DNA of 64,000 bases from Pseudomonas cedrina subsp. cedrina (GCF_001983175.1 NZ_MNPW01000007.1:367696-431695), one strand, 5' to 3'. Shown: positions 53,578 to 62,445, counted from the stretch's first letter. Notes: a model not told the origin generated them from the letters alone. Translations and numbers: made by a program.

Positions 53578-53939
53578 ACAACCAACTGAAACACAAAGGC
53601 TACATCGGCTCTATCGAAGCCAGCCTCGAAGACGACTGCCTGTTCGGCAAGATTCTGTTCATCAAGGCGCTGGTGAGCTACGAAGGTAAAACCGTCGCCG
53701 AACTGGACGCCGCTTTTCGCGAGGCCGTGGATGACTATCTCGCCACCTGCCAGACCTTGGGACACACACCGGAGAAGCCTTGCAAAGGCTCCTTCAATGT
53801 CCGGGTCGGCCACGACCTGCACCTGGCGGCGGCGCTGGCGGCGGCCCGTAAGAAGGTGACGCTCAACGACCTGACCCGCCAGGCGTTGAATGAATTTCTG
53901 CAGCACCACAGTGCCGATGCCTGTCCGGCGATTGGCTGA
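53574..53939 (+). CDS. hicB: HicB-type antitoxin
   Basis: This 121-residue protein has an N-terminal partial RNase-H-like HicB domain (GYIGSIEASLEDDCLFGKI, then YEGKTVAELDAAFREAVDDYL) that binds and blocks HicA. The C-terminal ribbon-helix-helix DNA-binding segment runs FNVRVGHDLHLAAALAA then LNDLTRQALNEFL. The start is GTG at 53574, overlapping the hicA stop, with AGGAG upstream inside hicA. It probably represses its own operon through the inverted repeat at 53296-53309. Its stop is one base from the end of the convergent MFS gene. Confidence 0.88.
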   Translation: MNNQLKHKGYIGSIEASLEDDCLFGKILFIKALVSYEGKTVAELDAAFREAVDDYLATCQTLGHTPEKPCKGSFNVRVGHDLHLAAALAAARKKVTLNDLTRQALNEFLQHHSADACPAIG

Positions 53940-53940
53940 G

Positions 53941-55113
53941 TCAGTCCAACCTGCGAAACCCCAAGACCGCTGAGCCCAACACCACCGTCCCCGCTGCCAG
54001 CGCGACCCAGAACCCGCTGGTGGCGCCAAAGTGGTCGATCATCCAACCGGAGCTGGCGGCACCGATGGCCACGCCGATGCTGAGACCGGTTATCAGCCAG
54101 GTCATGCCTTCGGTCAGGCGGCTGGCGGGCACTATCCGCTCCACCAGGGCCATGGACACGATCAGGGTCGGCGCGAAGAACAGCCCGGAGATAAAGATCG
54201 CCACCGCTAACCCGGGAATGTCTGTGACCAGCAGCAACGGCAAGGTGGTCAACGCCGTGGCCACGCCGCAAAACAGGAACTGCCGGGGCAACGACGCCTT
54301 GAATTTGAGGGTACCGAACGCCAGCCCGGCCAGGCAGGAGCCGACGGCATACACCGACAGCACGATGCTCGCCGCCGCCGGCTGGCCCTGGTGTTGGGCA
54401 AAGGCGACACTGACCACGTCCACCACGCCGACAATCACGCCCATGGCCAAGAGCAGGATCATCAGGATCAGCACCGAAGGCGAAGCGATCAACCAACGAC
54501 CGTGATGGGCCTGATGCTCATGCACAGCAGGTTCGGTCGCGCGCTGCATTACAAACGTGGTGACGCCCACGGCCAGCAACAGCGCTGCCACTAAGGGCCC
54601 TGCTTCCGGGAACAACACGACACTCAGCCCCACCGAAATCGGCGGGCCGACGATGAAGCACACCTCATCCAGCACCGACTCCAGGGCAAATGCGGTCTGC
54701 AGCTTGGGCTGGCCTCGGTACAACTCGGTCCAGCGGGCCCGCACCATGGCTGACATATTCGGCATGCAACCGGCCAACGCGGCGAACAGGAAAAGCATCC
54801 AGTCCGGCGCCTGCAAACGGGTGCACAGCAGCAACATCAACAAAGCCCCGCCGCCGATCAACGCGGCAATCGGCAGCACCCGGCCCTGGCCGTAGCGGTC
54901 CACCAGCCTGGATACCTGTGGCGCGCAAAGCGCCGTGGCCAGGGCAAACACCGCCGCCACCGAACCGGCCAGGCCGTAACCGCCATGGACCTGCGAGAGC
55001 ATGGTGATCACACCGATGCCCGTCATCGATACCGGCATGCGCGCCAGCATGCCCGCCAGCACAAAAGCCCGGGCGCCAGGAACCTGGAACAATTGTGCGT
55101 AGGGGTTTGCCAT
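53941..55113 (-). CDS. MFS transporter
   Basis: This 390-residue protein has about twelve hydrophobic spans and belongs to the major facilitator superfamily. The loop between TM2 and TM3 carries SRLVDRYGQGRVLP, the family's cytoplasmic basic motif. It resembles predicted drug- or sugar-efflux MFS proteins of Pseudomonas, but the substrate cannot be read from the sequence. ATG at 55113 has AGAAGG upstream. It converges on hicB with one base between the stops, and follows the MATE gene on the same strand with about 40 bases between them, so the two exporters could share a transcript. Confidence 0.88.
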   Translation of the reverse strand: MANPYAQLFQVPGARAFVLAGMLARMPVSMTGIGVITMLSQVHGGYGLAGSVAAVFALATALCAPQVSRLVDRYGQGRVLPIAALIGGGALLMLLLCTRLQAPDWMLFLFAALAGCMPNMSAMVRARWTELYRGQPKLQTAFALESVLDEVCFIVGPPISVGLSVVLFPEAGPLVAALLLAVGVTTFVMQRATEPAVHEHQAHHGRWLIASPSVLILMILLLAMGVIVGVVDVVSVAFAQHQGQPAAASIVLSVYAVGSCLAGLAFGTLKFKASLPRQFLFCGVATALTTLPLLLVTDIPGLAVAIFISGLFFAPTLIVSMALVERIVPASRLTEGMTWLITGLSIGVAIGAASSGWMIDHFGATSGFWVALAAGTVVLGSAVLGFRRLD

Positions 55114-55152
55114 GACTCGGAAGCCTTCTGTCCTTAAGTGCGCATCCTTTTA

Positions 55153-56508
55153 TCACACCAGGCGCTTGATCTGCTTGTGCCGCCACACCAATCGGTAATA
55201 CGCGGTCTGCAACGCCAGCATTGCCAGGTAAGTCACCGGAAACGCCATCCACACCCCTTCCAGCCCGAAGTGAGCGTTTAACAGGTACGCCATCGGCAGC
55301 TCGACACAGAGCACGCAGAAGATCGAGATCACCACGGGCATCAACACCACGCCGCTGGCGCGCATGATCCCGCCGACCACGGCCTGGAAGCCGAATATCA
55401 GGATGCTCCACAGCATGATGTGCAGCAGGTGCTCGGCGTTGACCCGTGCCACTTCGTCGGTGATGAACAGGCCGAGCAGCCAGTGGGACATCAGGTACCC
55501 CAGCACGATCAGGCCACCGGTGAGGCCCATATTGATCAACAACCCGGTACGCAGGATCGGCCCGATACGTTCCGCGCGCCCGGCGCCGATCGCCTGGGCG
55601 CCGAGGATCGAGGCGGTGATGGCAATCGACAGCGCCGGGAACTGCACGTAGTTGACGATCTGCGTCACCGCGCCGTACGCCGCCGTGGCTTGGGAGCCGT
55701 GGCCGTTGACCAGGGCGAGAATCACCAGTTCCGACAGCGACAGCACCACCATTTGCAGGCCGGTGGGCAAGCCAATGCGCAGGACCTTTGCGAGAATGAC
55801 GCGGTCCAGGCGCAACGCCGCGAGCAATTCGCGATCCGGCGCCATTACATGGCTTTTATGGCGCAGGCGCAGGACCAAAAACAGCATCGCCAAGGCGTTA
55901 CCCACTAACCCGGCATACACCGCACTCTGGATGCCCATGGGCGGCAGGCCAACCCAGCCGCGAATCAGCGCCGGGGTCAGCAGCAGGCCAACCAGGGTCG
56001 AGACCATCAGCGCCAGCAATGGCGAAATTGTGTCGCTGACGCCGCGCAGCAGTTGGGTGTAGAGAATAAAGACCAGCAGCAGCGGCATGATCAGCATCAT
56101 CTTCTGCGCGTAGCCGACCGCGTCGTCCAACACATCAACCGGCGTCCCCAATGCCTGCAGGGCCGGACGCGCGAACAAGCTGCCCAGCACTGCGGCAATC
56201 ACCCCGACCAGCGCCCCCAACGTCAGGGTGGCGCCGGTAATCGCCTTGACCATCCCTGTCTCCTGCGCACCCCAGGCCTGGCCGATCAGCACCGACGCAC
56301 CCGCCCCCAGGCCGATCACCAGCGCAATAAAGAAGAACACGATGGGAAACATCCCCGACACCGCCGCCAACGCCTGGGTGCCGAGCATTTGCCCGACATA
56401 AATGCCGTTGAGGGTGCCGGAAAAGCTTTGCAGGAAGTTGGACAGCACCATGGGTGCCAGAAAGATCAGATAGATCTGCCACAGGGGTCGTTGCAGGGGG
56501 CTTTGCAT
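55153..56508 (-). CDS. MATE-family multidrug efflux transporter
   Basis: This 451-residue protein has about twelve membrane spans and belongs to the MATE (NorM/DinF-like) family of cation-coupled drug exporters. Early landmarks are FLAPMVLSNFLQSFSGTLNG and VGQMLGTQALAAVSG, and the second half repeats the pattern with GLPTGLQMVVLSLSELVILALV. I chose ATG at 56508 (MQSPLQRPLWQIYLIF) because it begins just before TM1; an in-frame start at 56598 would add 30 polar residues. The substrate is unknown. Confidence 0.9.
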   Translation of the reverse strand: MQSPLQRPLWQIYLIFLAPMVLSNFLQSFSGTLNGIYVGQMLGTQALAAVSGMFPIVFFFIALVIGLGAGASVLIGQAWGAQETGMVKAITGATLTLGALVGVIAAVLGSLFARPALQALGTPVDVLDDAVGYAQKMMLIMPLLLVFILYTQLLRGVSDTISPLLALMVSTLVGLLLTPALIRGWVGLPPMGIQSAVYAGLVGNALAMLFLVLRLRHKSHVMAPDRELLAALRLDRVILAKVLRIGLPTGLQMVVLSLSELVILALVNGHGSQATAAYGAVTQIVNYVQFPALSIAITASILGAQAIGAGRAERIGPILRTGLLINMGLTGGLIVLGYLMSHWLLGLFITDEVARVNAEHLLHIMLWSILIFGFQAVVGGIMRASGVVLMPVVISIFCVLCVELPMAYLLNAHFGLEGVWMAFPVTYLAMLALQTAYYRLVWRHKQIKRLV

Positions 56509-56666
56509 GAAAAAACCGGGCCTCGGAAAACTAAAGCGTGCGAGGGTTATACCGTAATTGGATCCTATGTTCCTGTGCTTTAAGGCATCCCCGCTCACTC
56601 CGTTGCGCGGAAGCGACGTCGCTAAGGCCGCGCGATTTTATTCCATCAATTCGCTCAATAGCGGTT

Positions 56667-56680
56667 TCAGTATTTACTGA
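56667..56680. promoter_or_regulatory. Perfect 14-bp palindrome upstream of the chemoreceptor
   Basis: TCAGTA-TT-TACTGA has complete dyad symmetry and lies 88 bases before the chemoreceptor start in an AT-richer stretch. It could be an operator; no binding protein is indicated. Confidence 0.3.
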
Positions 56681-56767
56681 TTGGACGCGTACCCGGCGGA
56701 GCTTTAGATTTCGCCGCATAGATAGCTTTTAGCCATCACCTCTACTCTCCTGACTATCGAGCTCCCC

Positions 56768-58408
56768 ATGAAAAACCCTGTCTCGTTGGCGATGCGTATC
56801 GGCCTGGGCTTCGCGTCCACCCTCTCGCTGCTGGTGCTGATCACCGCCGTCGGTATCCAACGTGTGGGTTTTATCGACAGCACACTCAAGGATGTCGGTG
56901 AAAAGGCTGCCGTGGTGCAGCGCTACGCGATCAATTTCCGCGGCAGCGTCCACAACCGTGCCATCGCCATTCGCGATGCGGTGCTGGTCAAGGATGAAGC
57001 GGCGCTCAACCTTCACCTGGCCGAGATCGACCAGCTCAAGCGCGATTACCAGGATTCCGCCGTGATGATGGATCGCCTGTTGGGCAGCAGCGCCGCCAGC
57101 GCCGAAGAGACCCGCCTGTTGGGCGATATCAAGGCCATCGAGCGCCAGGCTCTGGCCTCCACCGAACGGGTGATCAACCTGCGTCGCAATAATGACCTCG
57201 CCGGTGCTCAGGACCTGCTGCTGACGCAGGCGTCCGCCGACTACACCCAGTGGCTTGGGCGTGTGAACGCCCTGATCGACTTCGAAGAAGCGCAAATCAG
57301 GCAACGCCTGGATACGGTGCAATCCGCCGCCAGCCACTTTGCTCTGCTGATGGTGCTGGCCAGCGCCGCCGCGATTATCTTGAGCGTGCTGGTTTCACTC
57401 CTGATTATCCGTAAGGTCAAGGCCACCCTTGGCGCCGAGCCCGAAGAAGTCGCCGAGGCAATCCGCCGCCTGGCCAATGGCGAGCTGAACCAGCCCATCG
57501 AAACGCGCTACCCCGACAGCGTGATGGGCCTGCTGAAAAACGCCCTGGCGCGCCTGGGCGACACCATCACTGAAGTACGTTCGGCGGCCCAGGCCCTGCG
57601 CCACTCCTCGGTCACCTTGTTGTCGGTTGCCAGCGATAACCGCCGGCAGATCACCCTGCAGACCAGCGAAGCGCAGCATGTGGCGGCCGCGATCACGCAA
57701 ATGGCCGCCTCGGTCAGCGAGGTGTCGGGCTACGCGTCCGCCGCGTCCAAGGCGACCATCCTGGCCGACGCGGAAGTCGACAGCGGCCACCGTCTGGTGG
57801 GCGAAGTAACAGTGGCAATCGAGGAACTGGCGACGATCCTCGACCAGGCTACCCACCGGGTCAATCAGGTGTCCAGCGACAGTGAGAGCATCGAAACCGT
57901 GATTGAAGTGATCAACGCCATCGCCGCCCAGACCAACCTGCTGGCGCTGAACGCCGCGATTGAGGCCGCCCGCGCCGGCGAGCACGGCCGAGGATTTGCG
58001 GTGGTGGCCGATGAAGTACGCTCCCTGGCGACGCGCACCCAGCAATCCACCCAGGAAATCCGCGACATGATCGGCAAGCTGCAAAGCGGCACCCAGGACG
58101 CCGCAGATATCATGCAGCGCAGCCGCAACCTGGCCCAGGTCACCGTGGTGCAGACCCGCGACTCCCAAGTGGCACTGGGCAAGATCAGCCAGGAAGTGGG
58201 GGCGATCAATGCGATGAACGCACAGATCGCCAGTGCCTCGGTGCAGCAGAGCGCCGCCGCTGAAGAAGTCGCGCAGAACGTCACGCGCATTCACGGCTCT
58301 ACCGTGCAGTCGGCGGCCGGCTCCGAAGTGGTGGAAGGCGCCAATCAGGAACTCGTGGAGCTGGCGGATCGGTTGAGCACCAGGGTGGCATTTTTCAACG
58401 TGGCGTGA
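56768..58408 (+). CDS. Methyl-accepting chemotaxis protein
   Basis: This 546-residue inner-membrane chemoreceptor has TM1 at residues ~8-28 (MRIGLGFASTLSLLVLITAV), a periplasmic four-helix-bundle sensor to ~192, TM2 at ~195-215 (LMVLASAAAIILSVLVSLLI), then HAMP and the long cytoplasmic coiled-coil. The conserved hairpin tip is present (NLLALNAAIEAARAGEHGRG and FAVVADEVRSLA). The ligand is not evident from the sensor sequence. No CheB/CheR-binding pentapeptide is visible at the C-terminus. The 259 bases upstream (56509-56767) hold no gene; a perfect palindrome TCAGTATTTACTGA is at 56667-56680. It converges on the candidate type III protein. Confidence 0.92.
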   Translation: MKNPVSLAMRIGLGFASTLSLLVLITAVGIQRVGFIDSTLKDVGEKAAVVQRYAINFRGSVHNRAIAIRDAVLVKDEAALNLHLAEIDQLKRDYQDSAVMMDRLLGSSAASAEETRLLGDIKAIERQALASTERVINLRRNNDLAGAQDLLLTQASADYTQWLGRVNALIDFEEAQIRQRLDTVQSAASHFALLMVLASAAAIILSVLVSLLIIRKVKATLGAEPEEVAEAIRRLANGELNQPIETRYPDSVMGLLKNALARLGDTITEVRSAAQALRHSSVTLLSVASDNRRQITLQTSEAQHVAAAITQMAASVSEVSGYASAASKATILADAEVDSGHRLVGEVTVAIEELATILDQATHRVNQVSSDSESIETVIEVINAIAAQTNLLALNAAIEAARAGEHGRGFAVVADEVRSLATRTQQSTQEIRDMIGKLQSGTQDAADIMQRSRNLAQVTVVQTRDSQVALGKISQEVGAINAMNAQIASASVQQSAAAEEVAQNVTRIHGSTVQSAAGSEVVEGANQELVELADRLSTRVAFFNVA

Positions 58409-58435
58409 GGCCCGCGATGCTCATGTGGGCGTGTA

Positions 58436-59566
58436 TCAGACAGAGACGCGCCCGTTATCGAGTATGAAGTTGATGTTATCCATATCGAAACGTTTGTCTT
58501 CGTAGCCCGGCCCGCCCTGGTTGTTGGTACCGATGTCCAAGTCACGCAAAAGACCGGGACGGTTCAGTAATTGAGTGGCCAACTCCCGTGCTTCGGTGCT
58601 GAACGTACGGTTCGATGGCGTTAACCCGGCAGCTTCCTTCAGCTCATTGACATTGATGTATTGATCGTCGGCGCCGGCGGTGTATTGCCTGAAGTTATCC
58701 TTTACGCCCTGAATCAGATCATGGTCACTCATATTCCGGTATTTGTTTGAAGAGAAATCCAGGTTACCCCTGGAGAAAGCCCCGTCGAGTACGCCCATGC
58801 TGCTTCGATCAAGCTCCTTGAACACATCACCGCGCTCCAGCAGCTCATTGGCCAGATCTCTTTCGGCTTGCGTGGCGGGCTGACCATCCAGGCGGTAACC
58901 GCTGGCAACGGCATTAAGCGATTTATCGGTGATCAGCCCTGGGGAGTTCGGGTCTTCAAATGAACTGAAACGCGCCAGGATCTTATCGAGGAGTTCTTGC
59001 TTGCTGTCGTTTGCATAGGGACGCTGCCCGGACGCTGACATCGGACTGCTCCAGGGGGTTTCATCAGCGTAACGCGGCGCCGAGAAAGCGGGCTGTTGCC
59101 AGTCGCGTTGGGGCGCATATTCGTTTTCCAGGCGCTGGCGCTTCATGGCGCCGCTGTAACGCCCGGGAAATTCACGCATGGGCGGCGCTTCCTGCTGTTC
59201 ACAGTGATCAATGGTGCGCGTCACGTCGCCCATGCTGATCAACCCATCTGCCGAACCGCCGTGGTTGATTGAATCAAGCATGCAGTTCAACTCGGGACGG
59301 CTGAGAATTTCCCGTGCCAACTCCGTCATGCGATTATCGAATGCATTACCGGACAGTGGCCGGCCAGCGGCGTGCTGAAGGGTTTGCTGAGTGACAAAAC
59401 CACTGTCAGCGCTCTGGAAATAATCGAAATTAGCCGCGAAATCCCGCGCGACCACTGAGTTGGGCGCGCGCCAGCTACCGTTATCGCAGGCGGCTCTGGG
59501 CTGCTCGCAGGGCAGGCTGAAATCACCGCAAAAAGGCGTTTCCTGACGGAAATTCACGTAGGACAT
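58436..59566 (-). CDS. Candidate type III secreted protein with three tandem ~80-residue repeats (HrpK/NolX-like)
   Basis: This 376-residue protein has no signal peptide or membrane span. Three repeats are visible at residues ~41-120, ~191-272 and ~284-370, separated by a proline/serine-rich linker (121-190). Each opens with a helix and a degenerate EF-hand-like loop (FQSADSGFVTQQTL; FEDPNSPGLITDKSL; YTAGADDQYINVNEL). Each continues with LA-(R/N/T)-x-LL/IL-x-RP/RG and a second loop around LDS, LDR or LDI. Such degenerate modules remind me of HrpK/HrpF/NolX type III translocator-associated proteins, but I cannot confirm family membership by eye. The N-terminal ~40 residues are low in charge and fairly Ser/Asn-rich, as in type III signals. 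GAGG precedes ATG 59566, and a full hrp box lies 70 bases upstream. No secretion apparatus genes are in the window. Confidence 0.7.
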   Translation of the reverse strand: MSYVNFRQETPFCGDFSLPCEQPRAACDNGSWRAPNSVVARDFAANFDYFQSADSGFVTQQTLQHAAGRPLSGNAFDNRMTELAREILSRPELNCMLDSINHGGSADGLISMGDVTRTIDHCEQQEAPPMREFPGRYSGAMKRQRLENEYAPQRDWQQPAFSAPRYADETPWSSPMSASGQRPYANDSKQELLDKILARFSSFEDPNSPGLITDKSLNAVASGYRLDGQPATQAERDLANELLERGDVFKELDRSSMGVLDGAFSRGNLDFSSNKYRNMSDHDLIQGVKDNFRQYTAGADDQYINVNELKEAAGLTPSNRTFSTEARELATQLLNRPGLLRDLDIGTNNQGGPGYEDKRFDMDNINFILDNGRVSV

Positions 59567-59636
59567 GGCAAAGACCTCAGAGATTGGAATCGATAGCTGT
59601 CAACCCGAACCGACTAGTTGCCGGATCAACATTCCC

Positions 59637-59665
59637 TCTGTGGCCACGAGCGGAAATACGGTTCC
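59637..59665 (-). promoter_or_regulatory. hrp box (HrpL-dependent promoter)
   Basis: On the minus strand it reads GGAACC, exactly 16 bases, then CCACAGA, matching the known consensus GGAACC-N15/16-CCACNNA at every fixed position. It is about 70 bases upstream of the repeat protein and points towards it. Confidence 0.85.
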
Positions 59666-59729
59666 CGCAGGCCGCACTCGGGGGGGGCTCGGGGTCGCCT
59701 CGCCACCTGAAAAGAGCTGGACTCAAAAT

Positions 59730-60542
59730 CTAAGGCACAAAAGGCAGCGCTCGTTTATGCGCTGTCTTGTTGTACGCCTCCTCGACGATCGCCCTCACCC
59801 GCTCGCTCACCGGCTCGCCCATCAGGTACGCGTCGATGTCTGCATAGGTGCAGCCGTACGCCAGCTCATCCGCTTTCCCCGGCGCCAGCTCTTCCAGGTC
59901 GGCGGTGGGCAGCTTGCCGACCAGGTTCGCCGGAGCGCCGAGGCTCGCGCCCAACAGGCGTACCTGGTTTTTGGTCAGGCCGGACAGCGGCGCCAGGTCG
60001 CAGGCGCCGTCACCGAACTTGGTGAAGAACCCCATCAAGGCTTCAGCGCCCTGGTCGGTGCCGACCACCAGGCCGTTGTGCAAATTGGCCACGGCGTACT
60101 GGGCGATCATGCGCGCTCGCGCCTTGACGTTGCCTTTGATGAAATCCACGCGCTCGGCGCTGACGTCCGGCACAGACAGGTTGGACATCAGCCCGTCGAC
60201 GCCCGCCGCAATATTCAACGTCTCGGTCTGGTCTGGGCGGATAAAGTCCAGGGAGGCTGTCGCATCGTGCTCGTCCGCCTGGCTCTTGTACGGCAGGCGC
60301 ATGGCAATAAAACGCGCTGGGTAATCTTCAGCGCGCAGTTGCTCCACCGCCAGCTGACACAGGCGCCCGGCCACCAACGAGTCGACCCCGCCGCTGATGC
60401 CCAGCACCAGGGCCTTGCAGCCGGATTGACGCAGGGTGTCCTTGATAAAGTCGACGCGGCGCTGGATTTCATGGGGCTCGCGACCTTTTACCAGCGAGCG
60501 GTCGATATTCAATTCCTGAGCGATACGGTCCTGGGTTTGCAT
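59730..60542 (-). CDS. nadE: NH3-dependent NAD+ synthetase
   Basis: This 270-residue enzyme amidates nicotinic acid adenine dinucleotide to NAD+ using ATP and ammonia. The PP-loop motif LGISGGVDSLVAGRL near residue 46 binds ATP; VVGTDQGAEALMGFFTKFGDG near 165 (shown here as one family region) is the second signature, followed by DLAPLSGLTKNQVR. There is no N-terminal glutaminase domain, so it is the ammonia-dependent short form. ATG at 60542 (MQTQDRIAQEL) lies one base after the pncB stop, marking it as the third gene of a salvage operon with pncA and pncB. Confidence 0.95.
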   Translation of the reverse strand: MQTQDRIAQELNIDRSLVKGREPHEIQRRVDFIKDTLRQSGCKALVLGISGGVDSLVAGRLCQLAVEQLRAEDYPARFIAMRLPYKSQADEHDATASLDFIRPDQTETLNIAAGVDGLMSNLSVPDVSAERVDFIKGNVKARARMIAQYAVANLHNGLVVGTDQGAEALMGFFTKFGDGACDLAPLSGLTKNQVRLLGASLGAPANLVGKLPTADLEELAPGKADELAYGCTYADIDAYLMGEPVSERVRAIVEEAYNKTAHKRALPFVP

Positions 60543-60543
60543 G

Positions 60544-61761
60544 TCATACCTCCACACTGCCAACGTTGAACACTTGTGCTGCGTACTGCAAGAACGAGGG
60601 GTCTTCGCAGACGTTCTTGATCGGATCATCGGAAAATTTCACCACCGGCTCGCCGTGCACCCTGACCAATTTCATCACGATGCTCAGCGGCTCGACGCCC
60701 TCCACATCGCAGGCCAGGCTGGTGCCCATGCCAAAGCCGAACCGAGCCTTGCCACGAATGTGACGCAGGATCGGCAAACATTTTTCGAAGTTCAGGCCAT
60801 CGGAGAACATAAGGTCTTTGGTCATGGGGTCGATGCCGAGTTCCTTATATCTGGCCAGGACTTTGTCAGCCCAGACGATAGGGTCACCGGAGTCCTGGCG
60901 CAGGCCGTCGTACAGCTTGGCGAAGTACAGGTCGAAGTCCTTGAGGAAAAAGTCGGTGCTGATGCAGTCGGTCAGGGCCATCCCCAGGCGGCCACGGTAT
61001 TCATGCACCCAGTTTTCCAGGGCGGCATTCTGGCTTTCGCGCAGACGGCCCAGTTGCTGGTGCACCATCAGCCATTGGTGGGCCATGGTGCCGATCAGCG
61101 GCAGGTCGAACTCATAGGCCAGGTGCGCGTTGCTGGTGCCGAGGAACTGACCAGGGAAGTCGCGGCGCATGATATCGACCACTTCGCGCTGGGCCTTGAA
61201 CGACAGGCGCCGCCGCGTGGAAAAATCCGAGACACGCAAGTCGGCCAGCTCCTCGCGGCTGAGGTTTTTCTCCAGCCAGTCGAACTTCTGGTAGAGCTTG
61301 CGGGTAACGTCTTCCAGGGTCACGTCGGGGTATTTGTCGCGGTTGCGCAGCTCGCTGACCAGTGCCAGTACCGGTTGCTCGAACATGATGCAGTGCAGCA
61401 TCGGGCCGACCACGCGGATGTTCAGTTGGCCGTCGACTTCGCTGACGTGAATGTAGCGCAGGTTGAAGCGGAACAGGCCAAGGAAGCGCTCGTAGTCCGG
61501 GGTAAGGTATTCGCGAAAGCGTGGGTTGAACAGAAAGCGCAGTTCACCTTCGCGCATGTTCAGGCCGGCGAGCTTTTCCAGCTCGTCGCGCAATTGCGGA
61601 ATCAAGTGCCCCAGTTTTTCCCTGGAGCGGACGATGAAGTTGTACTCCACATCGACGTTGGGGTGCTGGTGCAGCACGGCCTGCATCATGGTGAAGGTGT
61701 AGTAGTCGGTGTCGAGCAGCCCCTGGATGACCGGGGATTGGTAGTCGTATGCACTTTCCAT
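60544..61761 (-). CDS. pncB: Nicotinate phosphoribosyltransferase
   Basis: This 405-residue enzyme converts nicotinate and PRPP to nicotinate mononucleotide in the Preiss-Handler NAD salvage pathway. The N-terminus LLDTDYYTFTMMQAVL is the family's opening motif. RVSDFSTRRRLSF, FLGTSNAHLA and IGTMAHQWLM mark the active site, the last carrying the His that is phosphorylated in this family. It starts 11 bases after pncA and ends one base before nadE. Confidence 0.96.
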   Translation of the reverse strand: MESAYDYQSPVIQGLLDTDYYTFTMMQAVLHQHPNVDVEYNFIVRSREKLGHLIPQLRDELEKLAGLNMREGELRFLFNPRFREYLTPDYERFLGLFRFNLRYIHVSEVDGQLNIRVVGPMLHCIMFEQPVLALVSELRNRDKYPDVTLEDVTRKLYQKFDWLEKNLSREELADLRVSDFSTRRRLSFKAQREVVDIMRRDFPGQFLGTSNAHLAYEFDLPLIGTMAHQWLMVHQQLGRLRESQNAALENWVHEYRGRLGMALTDCISTDFFLKDFDLYFAKLYDGLRQDSGDPIVWADKVLARYKELGIDPMTKDLMFSDGLNFEKCLPILRHIRGKARFGFGMGTSLACDVEGVEPLSIVMKLVRVHGEPVVKFSDDPIKNVCEDPSFLQYAAQVFNVGSVEV

Positions 61762-61772
61762 GGTGTATCTCC

Positions 61773-62420
61773 TTAACGCGTGGCCATCGCGGCCAGTTCT
61801 TCGCGGGTGCTGCTGATGACGGCACCGGCCTTGAGCAACTCATTGACAGCCTGTACGCCGCCCTCCTCGGTGATGCTTCGGCACGCCGGCAGGTGCAGGA
61901 CCACTTCCAGGCCAGCCTTGAGCAGTTGCAGCGCGGTGGTCTTGACGCAGTAGTCCAAGGCCAGGCCGCCGACGATCACGCGGCTGACGCCTTGGGCCTT
62001 GAAGTACTCGATCACGCCCGTGGACAGCTTGTCGTGCAGGTCGTGGTAGCAGGCACCGTAGGGGTGCAGGTCGGGTTCGACCCCTTTCCAGATGAAGTAA
62101 TCGTAGTCATAAGGCGTGGGCAATTCGTCCAGCAAGGTGAAGCCTTCGGTGCCGGGCACGCAGTGGCTCACCCAGGTCACATCGGCGTGGGCCAGGCCGG
62201 TGGGTTGCAGCATCGCGCTGTGTTGGCTCACCACCCAGGGGGCGTGCGGCGTATGGGCGTCTTTACTGCCGACGCGATGGCCGGCCAGACTTGCCATGTA
62301 GTTGAGCTCGGCACCAATCAGGTCGCCACCGGCTACAGGCAACTCATCGGAGCACAGCGGCGTAAAGCTCTTCTGGGCGTCGACGTCGAATGAAGCAATG
62401 GCGGTTTTCGCGAGGGTCAT
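61773..62420 (-). CDS. pncA: Nicotinamidase, PncA type
   Basis: This 215-residue cysteine hydrolase of the isochorismatase fold deamidates nicotinamide to nicotinate, the entry step of NAD salvage. Asp11 (FDVDAQKSF), the Lys in FIWKGVEP and the Cys in GGLALDYCVKTT form the catalytic triad. The metal-binding Asp and His are seen in SKDAHTPHAP. I chose ATG at 62420 because AGGAG sits at ideal distance upstream and the start at 62459 would lie inside the operator. First gene of pncA-pncB-nadE. Confidence 0.93.
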   Translation of the reverse strand: MTLAKTAIASFDVDAQKSFTPLCSDELPVAGGDLIGAELNYMASLAGHRVGSKDAHTPHAPWVVSQHSAMLQPTGLAHADVTWVSHCVPGTEGFTLLDELPTPYDYDYFIWKGVEPDLHPYGACYHDLHDKLSTGVIEYFKAQGVSRVIVGGLALDYCVKTTALQLLKAGLEVVLHLPACRSITEEGGVQAVNELLKAGAVISSTREELAAMATR

Positions 62421-62445
62421 GGCGTTCTCCTGTGGCCTGGAAACA

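Noticed and set aside
56509..56767. Small genes or an RNA in the gap before the chemoreceptor
   Set aside because: No frame has both a good ribosome site and a plausible protein, and there is no terminator-like hairpin with a T run.
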